Notes under the pieces: model-generated
What the model saw: the letters and a program-made list of their open reading frames with translations, nothing else
Told to the model about the DNA's origin: nothing
Databases searched by the model: none
Source of the DNA: Hypsibius dujardini
Taxonomy: Eukaryota; Tardigrada; Eutardigrada; Parachela; Hypsibiidae
Assembly (NCBI GenBank): GCA_001579985.1
Contig: LRSR01001734.1
Location: 10,001 to 30,521, forward strand
DNA: 20,521 nt
Reading direction: 5' to 3'
In this document: positions 1 through 9,977 of the stretch, piece by piece
Layout of the letters: every line of letters begins with the position of its first letter
Position numbering within the stretch: position 1 is the first letter of the stretch
Translations under genes and position numbers: made by a program

Positions 1-313
1 CGCCTTATACTCCCAATCTGTGCTCCGTCAGATCTGCTCAACTAATAGAAATTAACAGTTTGTTTTATGGTAGAATTTCTTTAGTGTACTTTTCTTTCTC
101 GTTCTGTGATAGTTCCTTGACCAGAATCTCCTGATTGTTTTTTCGTACATAACTTTTCAACAGCGATTATAGTATTTTTTTCAGATACCAAATTCTGTGA
201 TAGCGTGCTCTAACTGCAGTTCTTCTCCTAGTCTACCTTCAATCATGCCAATTTTCTGAGGAACTGACCGTATGCCAGAGATTTTTTGCATAATAAAGAA
301 TTGCGAGAAGACA
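1..313. other. AT-rich 3' flank of the first gene
   Basis: This stretch lies downstream of the minus-strand stop at 314-316 and probably contains that gene's 3' UTR. No convincing open frame is present on either strand. I find no canonical AATAAA on the minus strand here, so the gene's cleavage site is either driven by a variant signal or lies outside the window. Confidence 0.5.
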
Positions 314-2148
314 TTAAACTGACTCGTCAGATTGCGGTGCGGGGGCTCCTGTAAGATTAGGTGCGCTTCGAGGTTGGTGACTACGGAAGGAAGCTCGACG
401 TTCGGCGACGCTGCGGATCCTTAGGTCTCCCATCTGCCGCAGCCGGGAGACCAGAGCCGGACTGCAACCTTCCGCGTTGATAATCAGGGCGGGTCGGTCT
501 TTCTCCGCCGACAGGTCTTCCTCCGAAGGGGTGGCCTCTGGAATTTCAGGTGGCATTTCTGGATCCATTGCTAGCATATTGTCGCTCGAACTCTTCCGGA
601 TTACTAGATTGAGGGGATACTCATCAATGATATCCCCATTGTCAAGCTTCATCTTCTGAATAAAACAAACAATTCATAACATTCGTAAACGTACGTACAC
701 TGGAAGATTGTTTGTCTGACTGTCGGTCTGACTGTCTTTCTGTGTGCCTGTTTGTCTCTCTGTCTCTGTCTCTCTGTCTGTGTCTGTGATACTGTCTGTC
801 TGTCTGCGTGACTGCTTGTCTGTCTTTATGTCTGTCAGTCTGTTTGTCTCTGCGTCCGCCTGTCCGTCTGTCTGCCAGCCTGCAAACCAACTTGAACGAA
901 ATACTAAGCATACCAGCATTTGACTGGCACTCGGAGCTGCATCGCCGGTCTCAGACTTTCGCGGATAGAAGAAAGCCAATGTGGACACGACTACTAAGCC
1001 GACAACATTCTGTGCCGATAGATCCCGTTGCTGTTCGAATGGTTCGCGATACAATAAAGCGGCCAATACGGGAACCACACATAGCATGCTGATAAATTCC
1101 AAAAATAGAGCGTATCTGAGGGAAGGCCAAGGATTGTTGCGCAAAGTTTGCGCTAGGTCTGATGCAGTTTTCAATCCCATCCGAAGGCAAAATGCTCCAA
1201 GTTGTCTGCAAAATATTTGCGAAATAGCTACTTATCTTTAACAGTGGATTGCGCTGGTTCAACATTGTTCATAGAATTCTGTTTATTTTCTGTTTGTCTA
1301 TTGGTCTGCGCGCCTGCCTCTGTGCCTGTAAATCTGCCTGTCTATCTGCCTATCTGTCTGCCTGCTTGTGGACCTGTCTGTCTGTATGTCTGTCTGGCTG
1401 TCTTTTCTGTCTACTCAAGTCTTATGTGTGGGCCACAGAGAGAACGTGAGCAGGTATTAGCAGTATGTCACTGTCAATGTCACTTTGTCTGCCTAATTAT
1501 TCATCTGTCTGCTTTCCTGATTGCTCCGAAATCAGATATATACTCACGCGAACAGAAACAGCCAGGATAAAATCCACATTCTGTTCAGGTAATCAGCCAA
1601 CTGTGAAGACTGGTCCGACAGTCCTGCTAAAATCTGCGAACCAGCCACTGCTGCAACCGCAATATCCGCAACCAGACAAAAACTCAGAACGAACGAATAA
1701 ATGAGCTGCCGCCGAAGACCGACCGACCACAGTCGCCTGGCTGGACGGCTTTCCCGCGGCCAAACGCAATCTTTTATTCGGCGTGCAACTATCACCGAAA
1801 GGCAGAAAATGATAATGCGACTGCCGGAGATATTCAGCCGAATGACGTTGTCCGCGGCCTCCTCGGATTCATCGAAAAAGGGCAGCGTGGGGATGTCCAT
1901 GAGCGCGAAGCGAAAAAAGGTACTGTTGGAAGTAAGCTGCTTTAGTTTCTGAAGTAAAGTAGGGAGTACATGTAGATGAAGTAGGCCGTTGTAGAGTCGA
2001 CTTGAGAATTGTACACGGTAATCCGAACCGTCATTCGGGTTCGAAAAGGGTCATTCAGGGCATTGGTTGCTTGGTATTTCCCGATGGTGAACCAAAGTAA
2101 TTGTCTCTGAGAGTTAAAATTATTATTCAAGCACACACTAGAAAGCAT
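314..2148 (-). CDS. Unrecognised multi-pass membrane protein, ~388 aa, four exons
   Basis: I do not recognise the family. Exons on the minus strand are 2148-2017, 1948-1548, 1205-914 and 655-314, giving 1167 nt with stop TAA. All three introns (68, 342 and 258 bp) are GT-AG and phases match; for example, the donor after FLF and the acceptor before QLGAF rebuild one Ala codon. The N-terminal ~85 residues are polar and strand-like with possible N-glycosylation sites (N52-S-T, N83-I-S). Hydrophobic segments follow at about 126-152, 168-185, 209-231 and 242-258, with a shorter one at 88-101. The last ~110 residues are a polar, probably cytosolic tail rich in Glu, Pro, Ser and Arg. The start is uncertain: an alternative ATG at 2249-2251 followed by a consensus donor (GTAAGC) and an acceptor at 2107 would give a 380-residue protein starting MLFCTS. 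The gene begins only ~180 bp after the NAPRT stop on the same strand. An N-terminal extracytosolic domain followed by several membrane segments loosely recalls TMEM181/Wntless-type proteins, but I see no diagnostic motif. Confidence 0.6.
709..884. repeat. Degenerate CTGT/ACAG tetranucleotide array in an intron
   Basis: The plus strand shows an imperfect run of CTGT/CTGC/CTGA units inside the last intron (656-913) of the membrane-protein gene. In the sense (minus) transcript it reads as ACAG-type units. Spurious repeat-peptide frames across it are not genes. Confidence 0.85.
1291..1412. repeat. Degenerate CTGT/CTGC array in an intron
   Basis: This array sits inside the 342-bp intron (1206-1547) of the membrane-protein gene, with the same orientation as the array at 709-884, so it is again ACAG-like in the sense RNA. 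Units vary (CTGT, CTGC, CTAT), which indicates an old, diverged array. Confidence 0.8.
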
Positions 2149-2328
2149 CTTAAAAAGAAACTACACAACAAGCAAAATATGCAATTTCGCGATGTAGAAC
2201 TCATGTAGAAACCAAAACGTCGATAATGCTTACGGAAGTACAAAATAACATTTAGGCTAGTATCACACGTCAAGACGTTGCGATATTTCAGGTCGGAGAA
2301 GACACAGGTAAAAGTGAAGGGGGCACAG

Positions 2329-4748
2329 TTAGGATAGTTCTCCAATGGGCGCATTCGCCAGCCACAGATCATGAACGTAGTCATAAAGATCCGGTGAAAC
2401 AGCCACCTGAAAGCAAAAATGTTTTGGTCACAGATCAAGAAGACAGAAAACAGACAGGCAGACAGATAGACAAAAAGACAGAAATAGACAGGCGAACAGA
2501 AAGACAACCAGACAAACAGGCAATGGACAGACAAACAAACAGATATAAAAACAAGCGGACAAACAGCAGACAGACAGACAGACAGACAGACAGGCAGACA
2601 GACAGACAAACAGGAAGACTTAAAACATATGTGCAACAAGAAAGGCAGTCAGGGAGGCGGAAAAAAAAGATAGACAGATATGGCATTTAGGCTGTCAAAC
2701 GGACATACAGACCTTGTACGGAGTAGGATTGAGCCGGCGCATGTGGTCATTCCTAAGATTCACCAAGTTTCTCTGTACATTCGCTCGCACATCTTCCATC
2801 GAGGGCAGCCGATCGTGGAAGACATGCCCGTTCTGATAGTACAGGACATGCAGAGCCTCCACCGTGGTCGGCAGTACATATGCTCGTTTCGATTCCTTCG
2901 TAAAAGTGCAAACTCATATTAATCCCGTAACGCAGACCAGTCGGCGCCTCAGTCATTACCTCAAAAGGATGCCGGCATAAAATTCGCTTCCCCGGCTCCG
3001 GCGGCGGTTCCGACACCCGCTGAATCAGATCAATCAGGGCCTCATTGCCGCTGCCGCCGCTCAGTCGGTAGATGGTCTTCCGACCTGGCATCGTCAGCTT
3101 TGCCACATCCTGACCTATCAACATGTTCAAAATGAACACGGCTAGTTGTCAATTCATCTCTCCAGATTTTCTTACTCAATTTTATGCGAGGATGGCCGTC
3201 AACTTCCACAAGCTGAAGAAATAATGAAGAGCGGGTTCGAAAATTAGTATGGCATCTCAAGAGTATGAGGTTATCGTTTCAGCGATAAAAAACTCACCTT
3301 GTAGACACAACCCAATGCCGGCTGCTTCTGACAAGTGACCAAGTGTGTGCCGACTCCGAAAGAGTCAATCTGGTGGTTCTGCTCGTTCAGTGCGTAGATG
3401 GTCTCCTCTTTCAGGTCGTTACTGGCGACAATCTTGGCATTGGCCAGCCAAGGCAAGCCGAACCTAACGATAAACCAGATCAATCAAGGGCGTGATAGCC
3501 TAGAAAAGCATACAATTTTCATAGATCGTAGATGTAGTGGACATTGGTCAGCCTGTCAAGCCTGATCACGCAACGCCAGGCTAACGCCATACAAACTGCT
3601 GACTTCCGGATCAATAAGTTTTAGTGTCCATTTCCTAATTTCTCTGTGGGTTATTTAATACCTTTCTCGAGGAATCTTGGCGCCGAACTGTTGCAGAACT
3701 AAGCTATTTCAGGTCAGTGCGCGCTTTATCCGATAAAACTGGGGAACCAACTGAGCTTCTACCTCGGGAGAGGCCCTTCCTCTATAGTGTCGTACAGTAA
3801 ACTTCATCGAACTACCTATTCTCCTTCTACGATACTGACGAACTCACACAGGGATTCTACACTGAAAAGATCAGATGTTACAGCACCACAAACTTCTGCT
3901 GCAGTACGAAAAGGCCGATTCGATCTTATGCAGTACTACTACATTACTGGTATGTATCTGCTCACAGACAATCACAACGACCCGCCGTTGATTGATTGAT
4001 GGGTCACTGTAAATAACAAAATACCTGTTAGCGACTGTCTTGAAAAACTGTCGAGCTTGTTTCGAGAGATAAGCCAAATCTCCAGAGTCAATCCTTATTC
4101 CCACCGCCTTGTAGTCCAAATCGGCAAGAGCTTTTGCGACAGCGCAAAAGTTCAGCAGACCGCTTCTGCAACAATATTAACGGAAACTCACTTAATAGAC
4201 TCTAGAATCATTCCGAGAGGCAAACAACAACAAGTTGCAATTGTGGGTTATTCAGCTTAAAGTGCGACCCTCACCGAAGCGTATCAAACGTGTCAACCAG
4301 TGCGAGAAACCCGTTGGGGAACGCCATGGCGTATTGCGTGAACGCGGCGAGTTCGCCATTATTCGCGCCACTTCCGTCGATCTCATTGTCAATGACCTGG
4401 AACAGGGGCGCCATTTCGGCGCGGTACTTTTGCGAGAGGGCCACAAAGTCCACTTCCACACCGGTCTTCCTGTGTTTCATCATCTAGATAATTTAAGCAG
4501 AATCACAGTTAATTTAATTTAACGTTAAGTCTTATACAATGACAGCAGACAGGCCTACAAACATACAGACAGAAAGAGACAGATAGACATACCGACAAAT
4601 AGACAAATAAACAAATAAACAGACAGACAGACAGAAAAACAGGCAGGCAGACAGATGGACAACAAATAGGCAGGCAGGCAGACAGGCAGACCAACAAATA
4701 GACAGACGGACACAAAGACAGACAGATAGGCAGGCAGACGGACAACAA

Positions 4749-4782
<34 letters not shown>

Positions 4783-6111
4783 GGACATAAAGACAGGCAG
4801 GCAGGCAGGCAGATAGATAGATAAGACAGTTGAAGTGTACCTTATTTTTCAGACTTGTGAGATCAGTGAAGGCAGCCACAAACGAATGTGCATGTGTTCC
4901 GCGAACGGGAATGCCAAAGAGCTTTCCTGCTAACGTGTTGCTCGTTCCGTCGAAACCTCAAAGGCATAGAGAGATATAGTTTACCCAAAAATCGGCTCCA
5001 AACCAAAAGTATGGCCTAGTAGGCCAGTACCTCCAATGTAGACATATTTAGATGCCGACAGCCCACCGTCTGGTCCCTGCGCTCTACGTAAACCGAACTC
5101 AAAGAGCTCCTTGGATGGACCAGCTGCATGCCGAATTCGAGCCGCATTTGTGGCGACCAGGCTGAAAAAAGATAGTCGTCACATTCAAAGTCCAATTGTA
5201 ATAACCACAAAGTAGCAGTAATTCGTTCATCGGTCAATTAAGTCATCATGGTCATGGTGAATCTCAACGACAGTGACCGTGAAACTTACCTGGGGAAATT
5301 AACAAGAGTCAGTAGAGTTGTTTCCAGCATCTGTGCGACAGGAAGCGGCCCTTCTACCCGAATCAGCGGTTCTCGCGGGAAAACAATACTTCCCTCGGGA
5401 ACGGCATACACGCTGATATCCCGGGTGGTCATGTCAGCCAGGTATTGGAAAAATTCCTCCTCGGTTCCAGCTGGCATGATACTTCGGATGTATCCCATAT
5501 CTAAAAGTGTAACGAATTCGTTATCGTTCCTTCTGAAATAAAAAGGAAACAGTGGACTGAAAATGAATCCAAATCAATCAACCACCAAGATAATTATATA
5601 CAATTATCGATTTGCAGAGTTATAGCAAAAGCATACCGTGTAAATTAAGCCAATCAATCAATTCAATACACACGGNNNNNNNNNNNNNNNNNNNNNNNNN
5701 NNNNNNNNNNNNNNNNNNNNNNNNNNNNNNNNNNNNNNNNNNNNNNNNNNNNNNNNNNNNNNNNNNNNNNNNNNNNNNNNNNNNNNNNNNNNNNNNNNNN
5801 NNNNNNNNNNNNNNNNNNNAAAAAAGAGATCAAATACCGCGAAGGAATCTTTCTTCCCCGCCTTCCAGTAAGCATAAGCCATGGTGATTTGATACAGATC
5901 TGCAGGAAACAAAAGATACACATTTTCCCTGCCCCAGGATTCCAGAGTTTGCAATTTGGCTGGAAAACGAACCTGTGAGGAGAGGCTGCACCAGGCTGTT
6001 TGTCGGTCGGAAGGTATTTTTGTCGTGGAAGGAAGTGGCAACTTCCACGGTGTGATTGACGGCACCATCTTTCTCCATTCCATCCACCGGCCCGTCCAGA
6101 AGACGGTTCAT
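2329..6111 (-). CDS. NAPRT: Nicotinate phosphoribosyltransferase (NAD salvage)
   Basis: NAPRT converts nicotinate plus PRPP, with ATP, to nicotinate mononucleotide, the first step of the cytosolic Preiss-Handler route to NAD. Exons on the minus strand are 6111-5973, 5899-into the gap, 5532-5290, 5161-5031, 4956-4841, 4483-4275, 4165-4025, 3463-3298, 3212-3176, 3114-2960, 2895-2713 and 2406-2329 (TAA). Visible family motifs in order are the N-terminal [62 protein letters not shown] (containing the conserved catalytic, phosphorylated His), GIRIDSGDL (phosphoribosyl site), [15 protein letters not shown], and a C-terminal NPTPYK followed by [15 protein letters not shown]. Intron phases agree at every readable junction. 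Length is estimated at about 580 residues, slightly above the human enzyme. The only unread part is the end of exon 2, in the assembly gap. Start at 6111 is the first in-frame ATG; an internal Met at residue 12 is possible. Confidence 0.96.
2441..2619. repeat. Degenerate ACAG array in the last NAPRT intron
   Basis: The plus strand carries imperfect ACAG/ACAA/GCAG units, with a near-perfect GACA stretch around 2569-2608, filling much of intron 2407-2712. In the sense (minus) RNA this reads as CUGU, the opposite of the arrays in the neighbouring membrane-protein gene. Confidence 0.85.
4541..4829. repeat. Long ACAG/GCAG array in a NAPRT intron
   Basis: This array occupies most of the 357-bp intron 4484-4840. 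It includes a pure GACA tract near 4750-4782 and GGCA runs near 4670-4690 and 4796-4812. Sense RNA would be CUGU/CUGC-rich. Cysteine/leucine/serine-rich frames across it are repeat artefacts. Confidence 0.88.
5676..5819. other. Assembly gap (144 N)
   Basis: A run of unknown bases truncates NAPRT exon 2 immediately after the residues VFDLFF. By family alignment, roughly 25 residues and the following splice donor should lie inside. The frame sum of the readable exons (1678 nt) means the hidden coding part should be 3n+2 nt long. Confidence 0.95.
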
Positions 6112-6640
6112 TTCCTATGGGAAAATGTACCTTCAAAAAGTCCGACTAAATGAAAAAACGCGAGAGAGAAAATCTGACGACATATAGAGTGCGAATTTAA
6201 GCGAGTACAAACTGGAATTTTGAATGACACACGCACACACACAGTCAAGAGATGCTTAAGCTGAAGCTGGCTGACGCAGCACGCAAGCGAGTGACAAATC
6301 AGTAATCACCAATTCACCATCATCAGCTGATGGATGGAGTTACGCTGCAGAACAACTCAGTATACAATAGAACAGCTTGAATTAACATAAGAACAGAACG
6401 TTTAGTTAAATGGCGAATGCGTAAGTTTTAGAACAAACAGGTAATGTTTTTTATCTATTCAGAACAAATAAGTTAAAAAGGAAATACATCGAACTGACTG
6501 GCAGAAGGCTGAAGTTTAAGGAGAAAAGCTGAAATTCTTTTGTCAAATCATCATCTTCCAAAACTCTTTTTCTCGCAAGGCGACTTTATCGCAGCTATCG
6601 GAAATTTTCTCGTCCATCTACATTTATTTCCGGATGGAGG
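6112..6640. promoter_or_regulatory. Divergent intergenic region between NAPRT and the secreted-protein gene
   Basis: These 529 bp separate two genes transcribed away from each other and must hold both 5' UTRs and promoters. The region is AT-rich, with a short CA run at about 6231-6242. I see no clear TATA box or other named site, so the call rests on gene orientation only. Confidence 0.45.
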
Positions 6641-7919
6641 ATGCTTTCCCTCGTTCCATCATTGTTGGCCTTCATACTGGGCACTCTAACTGGACTGCTC
6701 CTTCTTCTCCATGAGAACTCCGCACAGCTGATTCCATCCCCGTCAAACCCAACACCAACAGGTACTCTTGGAATGAAAGAATTATCAGATCAGATTATAA
6801 TTGCATTTTTCAAATCTAGGAAATGGTGGAACAGCGCCCATTCAGCTCGTGCCTGGAGGGACAACGGGAGGGAATGGAAATAATGGTCTTCAACTGACTA
6901 ACAATCAACAGGAATTTACCTTCAAAAGCAACAGCCTCACTCTGAGCATCCCGGGAGGACCGACGTTCGTTTTACCACCGGGATTCGTTTTGCCGCCGGA
7001 CATGGTCGCGAAGCTTCAGACAGCTCAAGTGACTAACAACGCTGGTCAAGCGCAAGCTCAGGAAGGAGCTCCTCAACAGGCAGGAGGCCCAGTAATCGGA
7101 AATGGATCGCCTGGAGCAGTCATCCCGCTCATCCCAGTAGTCGGAGACGTTCCGGGTGGTCCGGGAGGGGCAGGAAATGGTGTCGGTTCAGCAGGTACCG
7201 GTCAGTTTCCGCCAATCAGGCCTGGTCCAGAGCGATTTTCCTCAGGCACGTCTCCCGTGGATCATTTCCATAACAGGTCCGTTTTCCCTGATTTGTGCAA
7301 TTAGCGTATAATTTTTTTAAATTTGTAAAGCTTATTTGAAGATTTACCAACAACTTTAGTTGTGAACTACTGAATATGTCTTGAGGCTTACTTAATTTTG
7401 TTTGAATAAAATACTTTTTTCCCTTTATATTTAATCCGATAAATTTCACTAGAAGTAGTTTTCTCTCTCGCTCTCTCTCTCATTTGACTCAATCAATATC
7501 TCTGGTGAATTTAACAGTGAGACAAATTTTTGTGCATCCACAAATGAATAGTTTTCTGGAATTTGTGCAGTCAATTGCAAGATGGACACTCCAACCCTGA
7601 AGACGATTATCCCCAATATGCTAATGAGCCGTTCGCGGATGACGAATCACACCGTGGACCTCCAAAGAGTCATCGCAAACACAGCTCGGCCTCGGATCGC
7701 CACAAGAAGCCGGACTCTGCGGATGACGAACTCCCTCCCCCGCCGTCACCGTCGAAGCACCGAAAGTCGCCTACTCCCACACCTCAGGTGGCGCCACCGA
7801 GCGCGACGTACCACGAACTCGGCGTTGGCGTTTACCAGGGATGGGGATCGCAGTCGGCCGGATTCCCAGCGAAACAGGGCAGCAGCGTGGACTACTTTCA
7901 CAGCGACGACGATAATTAG
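6641..7919 (+). CDS. Unrecognised secreted Gly/Pro/Gln-rich protein, 308 aa
   Basis: I do not recognise the family. Three exons (6641-6761, 6820-7276, 7571-7919) total 927 nt with TAG stop. Introns of 58 and 294 bp are GT-AG with matching phases. The N-terminus is a classic signal peptide: a hydrophobic core from about residue 5 to 24 followed by a likely cleavage after HENSAQ. The mature protein has a Gly/Asn-rich start, then a more ordered-looking core (EFTFKSNSLTLSIPGG, FVLPPGFVLPPDMVAKLQ), a Gly/Pro-rich linker, and a very polar C-terminal third with His/Lys/Ser runs, a PPPPSP motif and an acidic end (DYFHSDDDN). No cysteine is present in the mature chain. This composition suits an extracellular matrix, cuticle or secreted disordered protein, but function is inference only. 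An alternative ATG at 6634 is out of frame. Reading through the second donor would give a short form ending at 7304. Confidence 0.72.
7405..7410 (+). terminator. AATAAA inside intron 2 (possible alternative poly(A) signal)
   Basis: A canonical AATAAA lies about 100 nt after an in-frame stop (7302-7304) that is reached if the splice donor at 7277 is not used. Use of this site would yield a ~200-residue isoform lacking the polar C-terminal third. Confidence 0.35.
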
Positions 7920-8560
7920 CGATCGGCCAAAATCTTCCCCTCCTCCGTGACAAGGGCGACAGTGAACGATTGTACTGCCACGGATTTTTTCTTCTGTCTT
8001 TCTCTCAGTCTTAGGTCTGGCAAATACAGGTACCTTCTTACAAATGCAAGTGCGCAGTTCTACCCGGAATTTAATGGAGCTAGTAATTATGTAAAAAAAT
8101 TATTTTATCTAATATTCCCATTACTTAGGATTTTACGATAATAATTAGCAATAATCTAAAAACATTGCCTACAATGTGTATAAAAAAATATAGTTTAAAT
8201 GCTGAGCCTTTACACCATTTCGGTGCATGCATCTTGCAGGTTACCTCGATCTATACCTGATCCAGGGGATTGATCATGTAACCCTGTACTCAAACAAGAC
8301 ACCTAAACCGCGCGTCACGACGGACACAACACAATCTCTAACCATCAGACGCCCTCCTCCCTCCTATTCCATGTTTATTTGATCAGTCTCTTCCCGAGCA
8401 CTCCACACACCGTCTGTGCACCGGATGGGACTGAAGATCATGATTAAGCAACGCGTTCACTCGACCGCGCATATGCAGGTGATCGATAAACCACCCATAT
8501 GATTTCACATCACTCAGCTCGAAATCAAATATTGAGGGAACAGGTTATATCTCCAAATTT
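7920..8560. other. Convergent intergenic region with 3' UTRs
   Basis: The region lies between two convergent genes and holds both 3' UTRs. Plus-strand bases 8374-8379 (TTTATT) give an AATAAA on the minus strand, about 180 nt downstream of the stop of the small membrane-protein gene. A GGTTAC/GTAACC inverted pair around 8240-8283 is short and unremarkable. No convincing coding sequence is seen. Confidence 0.5.
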
Positions 8561-9164
8561 TTAATGCGCTTCCAGTGGAGCACACAACCAACCCGCCGCC
8601 CAAAGTGCAACCTGGATTGCATTGAAGACCACCAACGTACTACAGACAATACTCGTACTGAGTCCAGAAATCGATTCGTGAGAGTGCATCCGGTAAGGGA
8701 AGCGCTCCCGGTGTATGTGGGCGTGATCGAACTCGCAGTACCCGGGTACCTTACAATACCGTCCCTCGCCATCCATTACCGCCACTGCAAGGAAAAGGGG
8801 GAGAAAGAGGAATTTGAGTCAATATTCGATTAAACGGGGGGTCCTACCTGCCAATCCCGATGAATTAGACACAATCAATACCATAAGATTAAAAGCATCC
8901 TGTCAATTTTGCAGCATCCATGCGACGATCGAGGCTTTTCTCTATCGCGGGCTGCAGCGGCGCCAGCACCTCCCCACAGGTGATAGAGAGACACCAGTTC
9001 TGCACACAAGCACAACCCTGACTCTCATCAGATTGCCTCTTTCTGGAACTTCTAATTCAAGCACGAAAATGTAGAAAACAAGCAGACTTCCACGGCCTGA
9101 GGCCGTATGGCCGCTTTCACCAGCAACGATTATTAGCGTACCCTTCATCGCTGTTGCCCTTCAT
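8561..9164 (-). CDS. Small unrecognised two-membrane-segment protein, 126 aa, four exons
   Basis: No single open frame shows this gene; it appears on splicing four exons: 9164-9142, 9051-8970, 8899-8848 and 8784-8561. They total 381 nt with stop TAA. The introns (90, 70 and 63 bp) are GT-AG, sit in the size range of the sure genes nearby, and every phase matches. The predicted protein starts MKGNSDEGSSRKRQSD, has a Cys-containing stretch (GCACVQNWC), a hydrophobic segment at about residues 37-56 (LMVLIVSNSSGLAVAV), a polar loop with two Cys and several His (YCKVPGYCEFDHAHIHRER), and a second hydrophobic segment at about 93-120 ending in LEAH. The layout looks like the C-terminal half of a four-segment MARVEL-like or tetraspan protein, so further upstream exons in 9170-9600 are possible. 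The first exon is only 23 nt, which is the weakest part of the model. I do not recognise the family. Confidence 0.5.
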
Positions 9165-9977
9165 TATCCTGCAGCCGCAGCTCCGTAGACTTCAGTGCAG
9201 TTTCTGTAAGTCTAGACCGGACTTCAAAATATTATACTGTACGTTGCACGTGAACCGAAACTGATTTCCATATTAGCCAACACACTGCAATACATTTCTG
9301 GCAATACGGATCGTCACTACTTTGCCCAACAGTATGATAATATGTAATCTCCCGGATTTCTAAGGCTACTAATCAGTCAAGCCATCGCCGCTCCGGCACT
9401 GATGAAGACTGGATGGGGAACTGGAAAGGTCACCACACGGAAGCTGGAATATGGGACCACATCCGGTTACATCATCATCGCGAACCGGCTGCACGCATTT
9501 CCACATTCTGCGACACACATCAACAGCTGCCGCCGTTAGGCTGCTACTACCGATTAAGTAATAATTTATTACACTTTCCTGTAGAACAATGAGAATTGCC
9601 GCATAATACTTTATTCGATTTATTCGGCACTCAACATCTATCATTACTGTAATGTATTACTGTATTCTTGCATTCTTACTCTACTCTTCAATCCAGTCTA
9701 CAAATGCCGTCCAATTGTACATAGAACTGTGGTTTTGCGCTGCGTGTGTTTTCTGCTTGAATGAATGAACCGATGAGATATCTGTCTATCGATATTCAAT
9801 ACGAAATGTTCCAACATTATGGCTTTAATACATTGTAAATTACATATTTAGGCACCACGGCAAACGAAACAGCTTAAATACTGAAACAGGTGAAATGCGT
9901 TTTCCGAAAGCAGAATTACGTTTTCACACACTAAGCATTCAATCGACAAGCATACTCACAGCAGGCGCATTCACACC
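9165..9977. other. Intergenic region with tandem minus-strand poly(A) signals
   Basis: This lies between HDHD3 and the small membrane-protein gene, both on the minus strand. Plus-strand TTTATT at 9610-9615 and 9619-9624 give two AATAAA hexamers on the minus strand, 355-370 nt after the HDHD3 stop, the best candidate for its 3' end. The rest (9165-9600) would hold the promoter and any missing 5' exons of the small gene. An open minus frame at 9369-9644 contains a hydrophobic stretch but has no splice support. Confidence 0.4.

Noticed and set aside
314-2148. Assignment of the membrane protein to TMEM181 or a Wntless relative
   Set aside because: By-eye resemblance is limited to hydrophobic patches and a polar N-terminal domain; the number of membrane segments and the order of motifs do not match well.
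660-4880. Cys/Leu/Ser- or Asp/Arg/Gln-rich frames across the CTGT/ACAG arrays
   Set aside because: They are translations of tetranucleotide repeats lying inside introns that are defined by matching exon phases.
8564-9074. Plus-strand frames of 75-90 codons
   Set aside because: They overlap the spliced minus-strand gene, have no splice or composition support, and show no recognisable motif.
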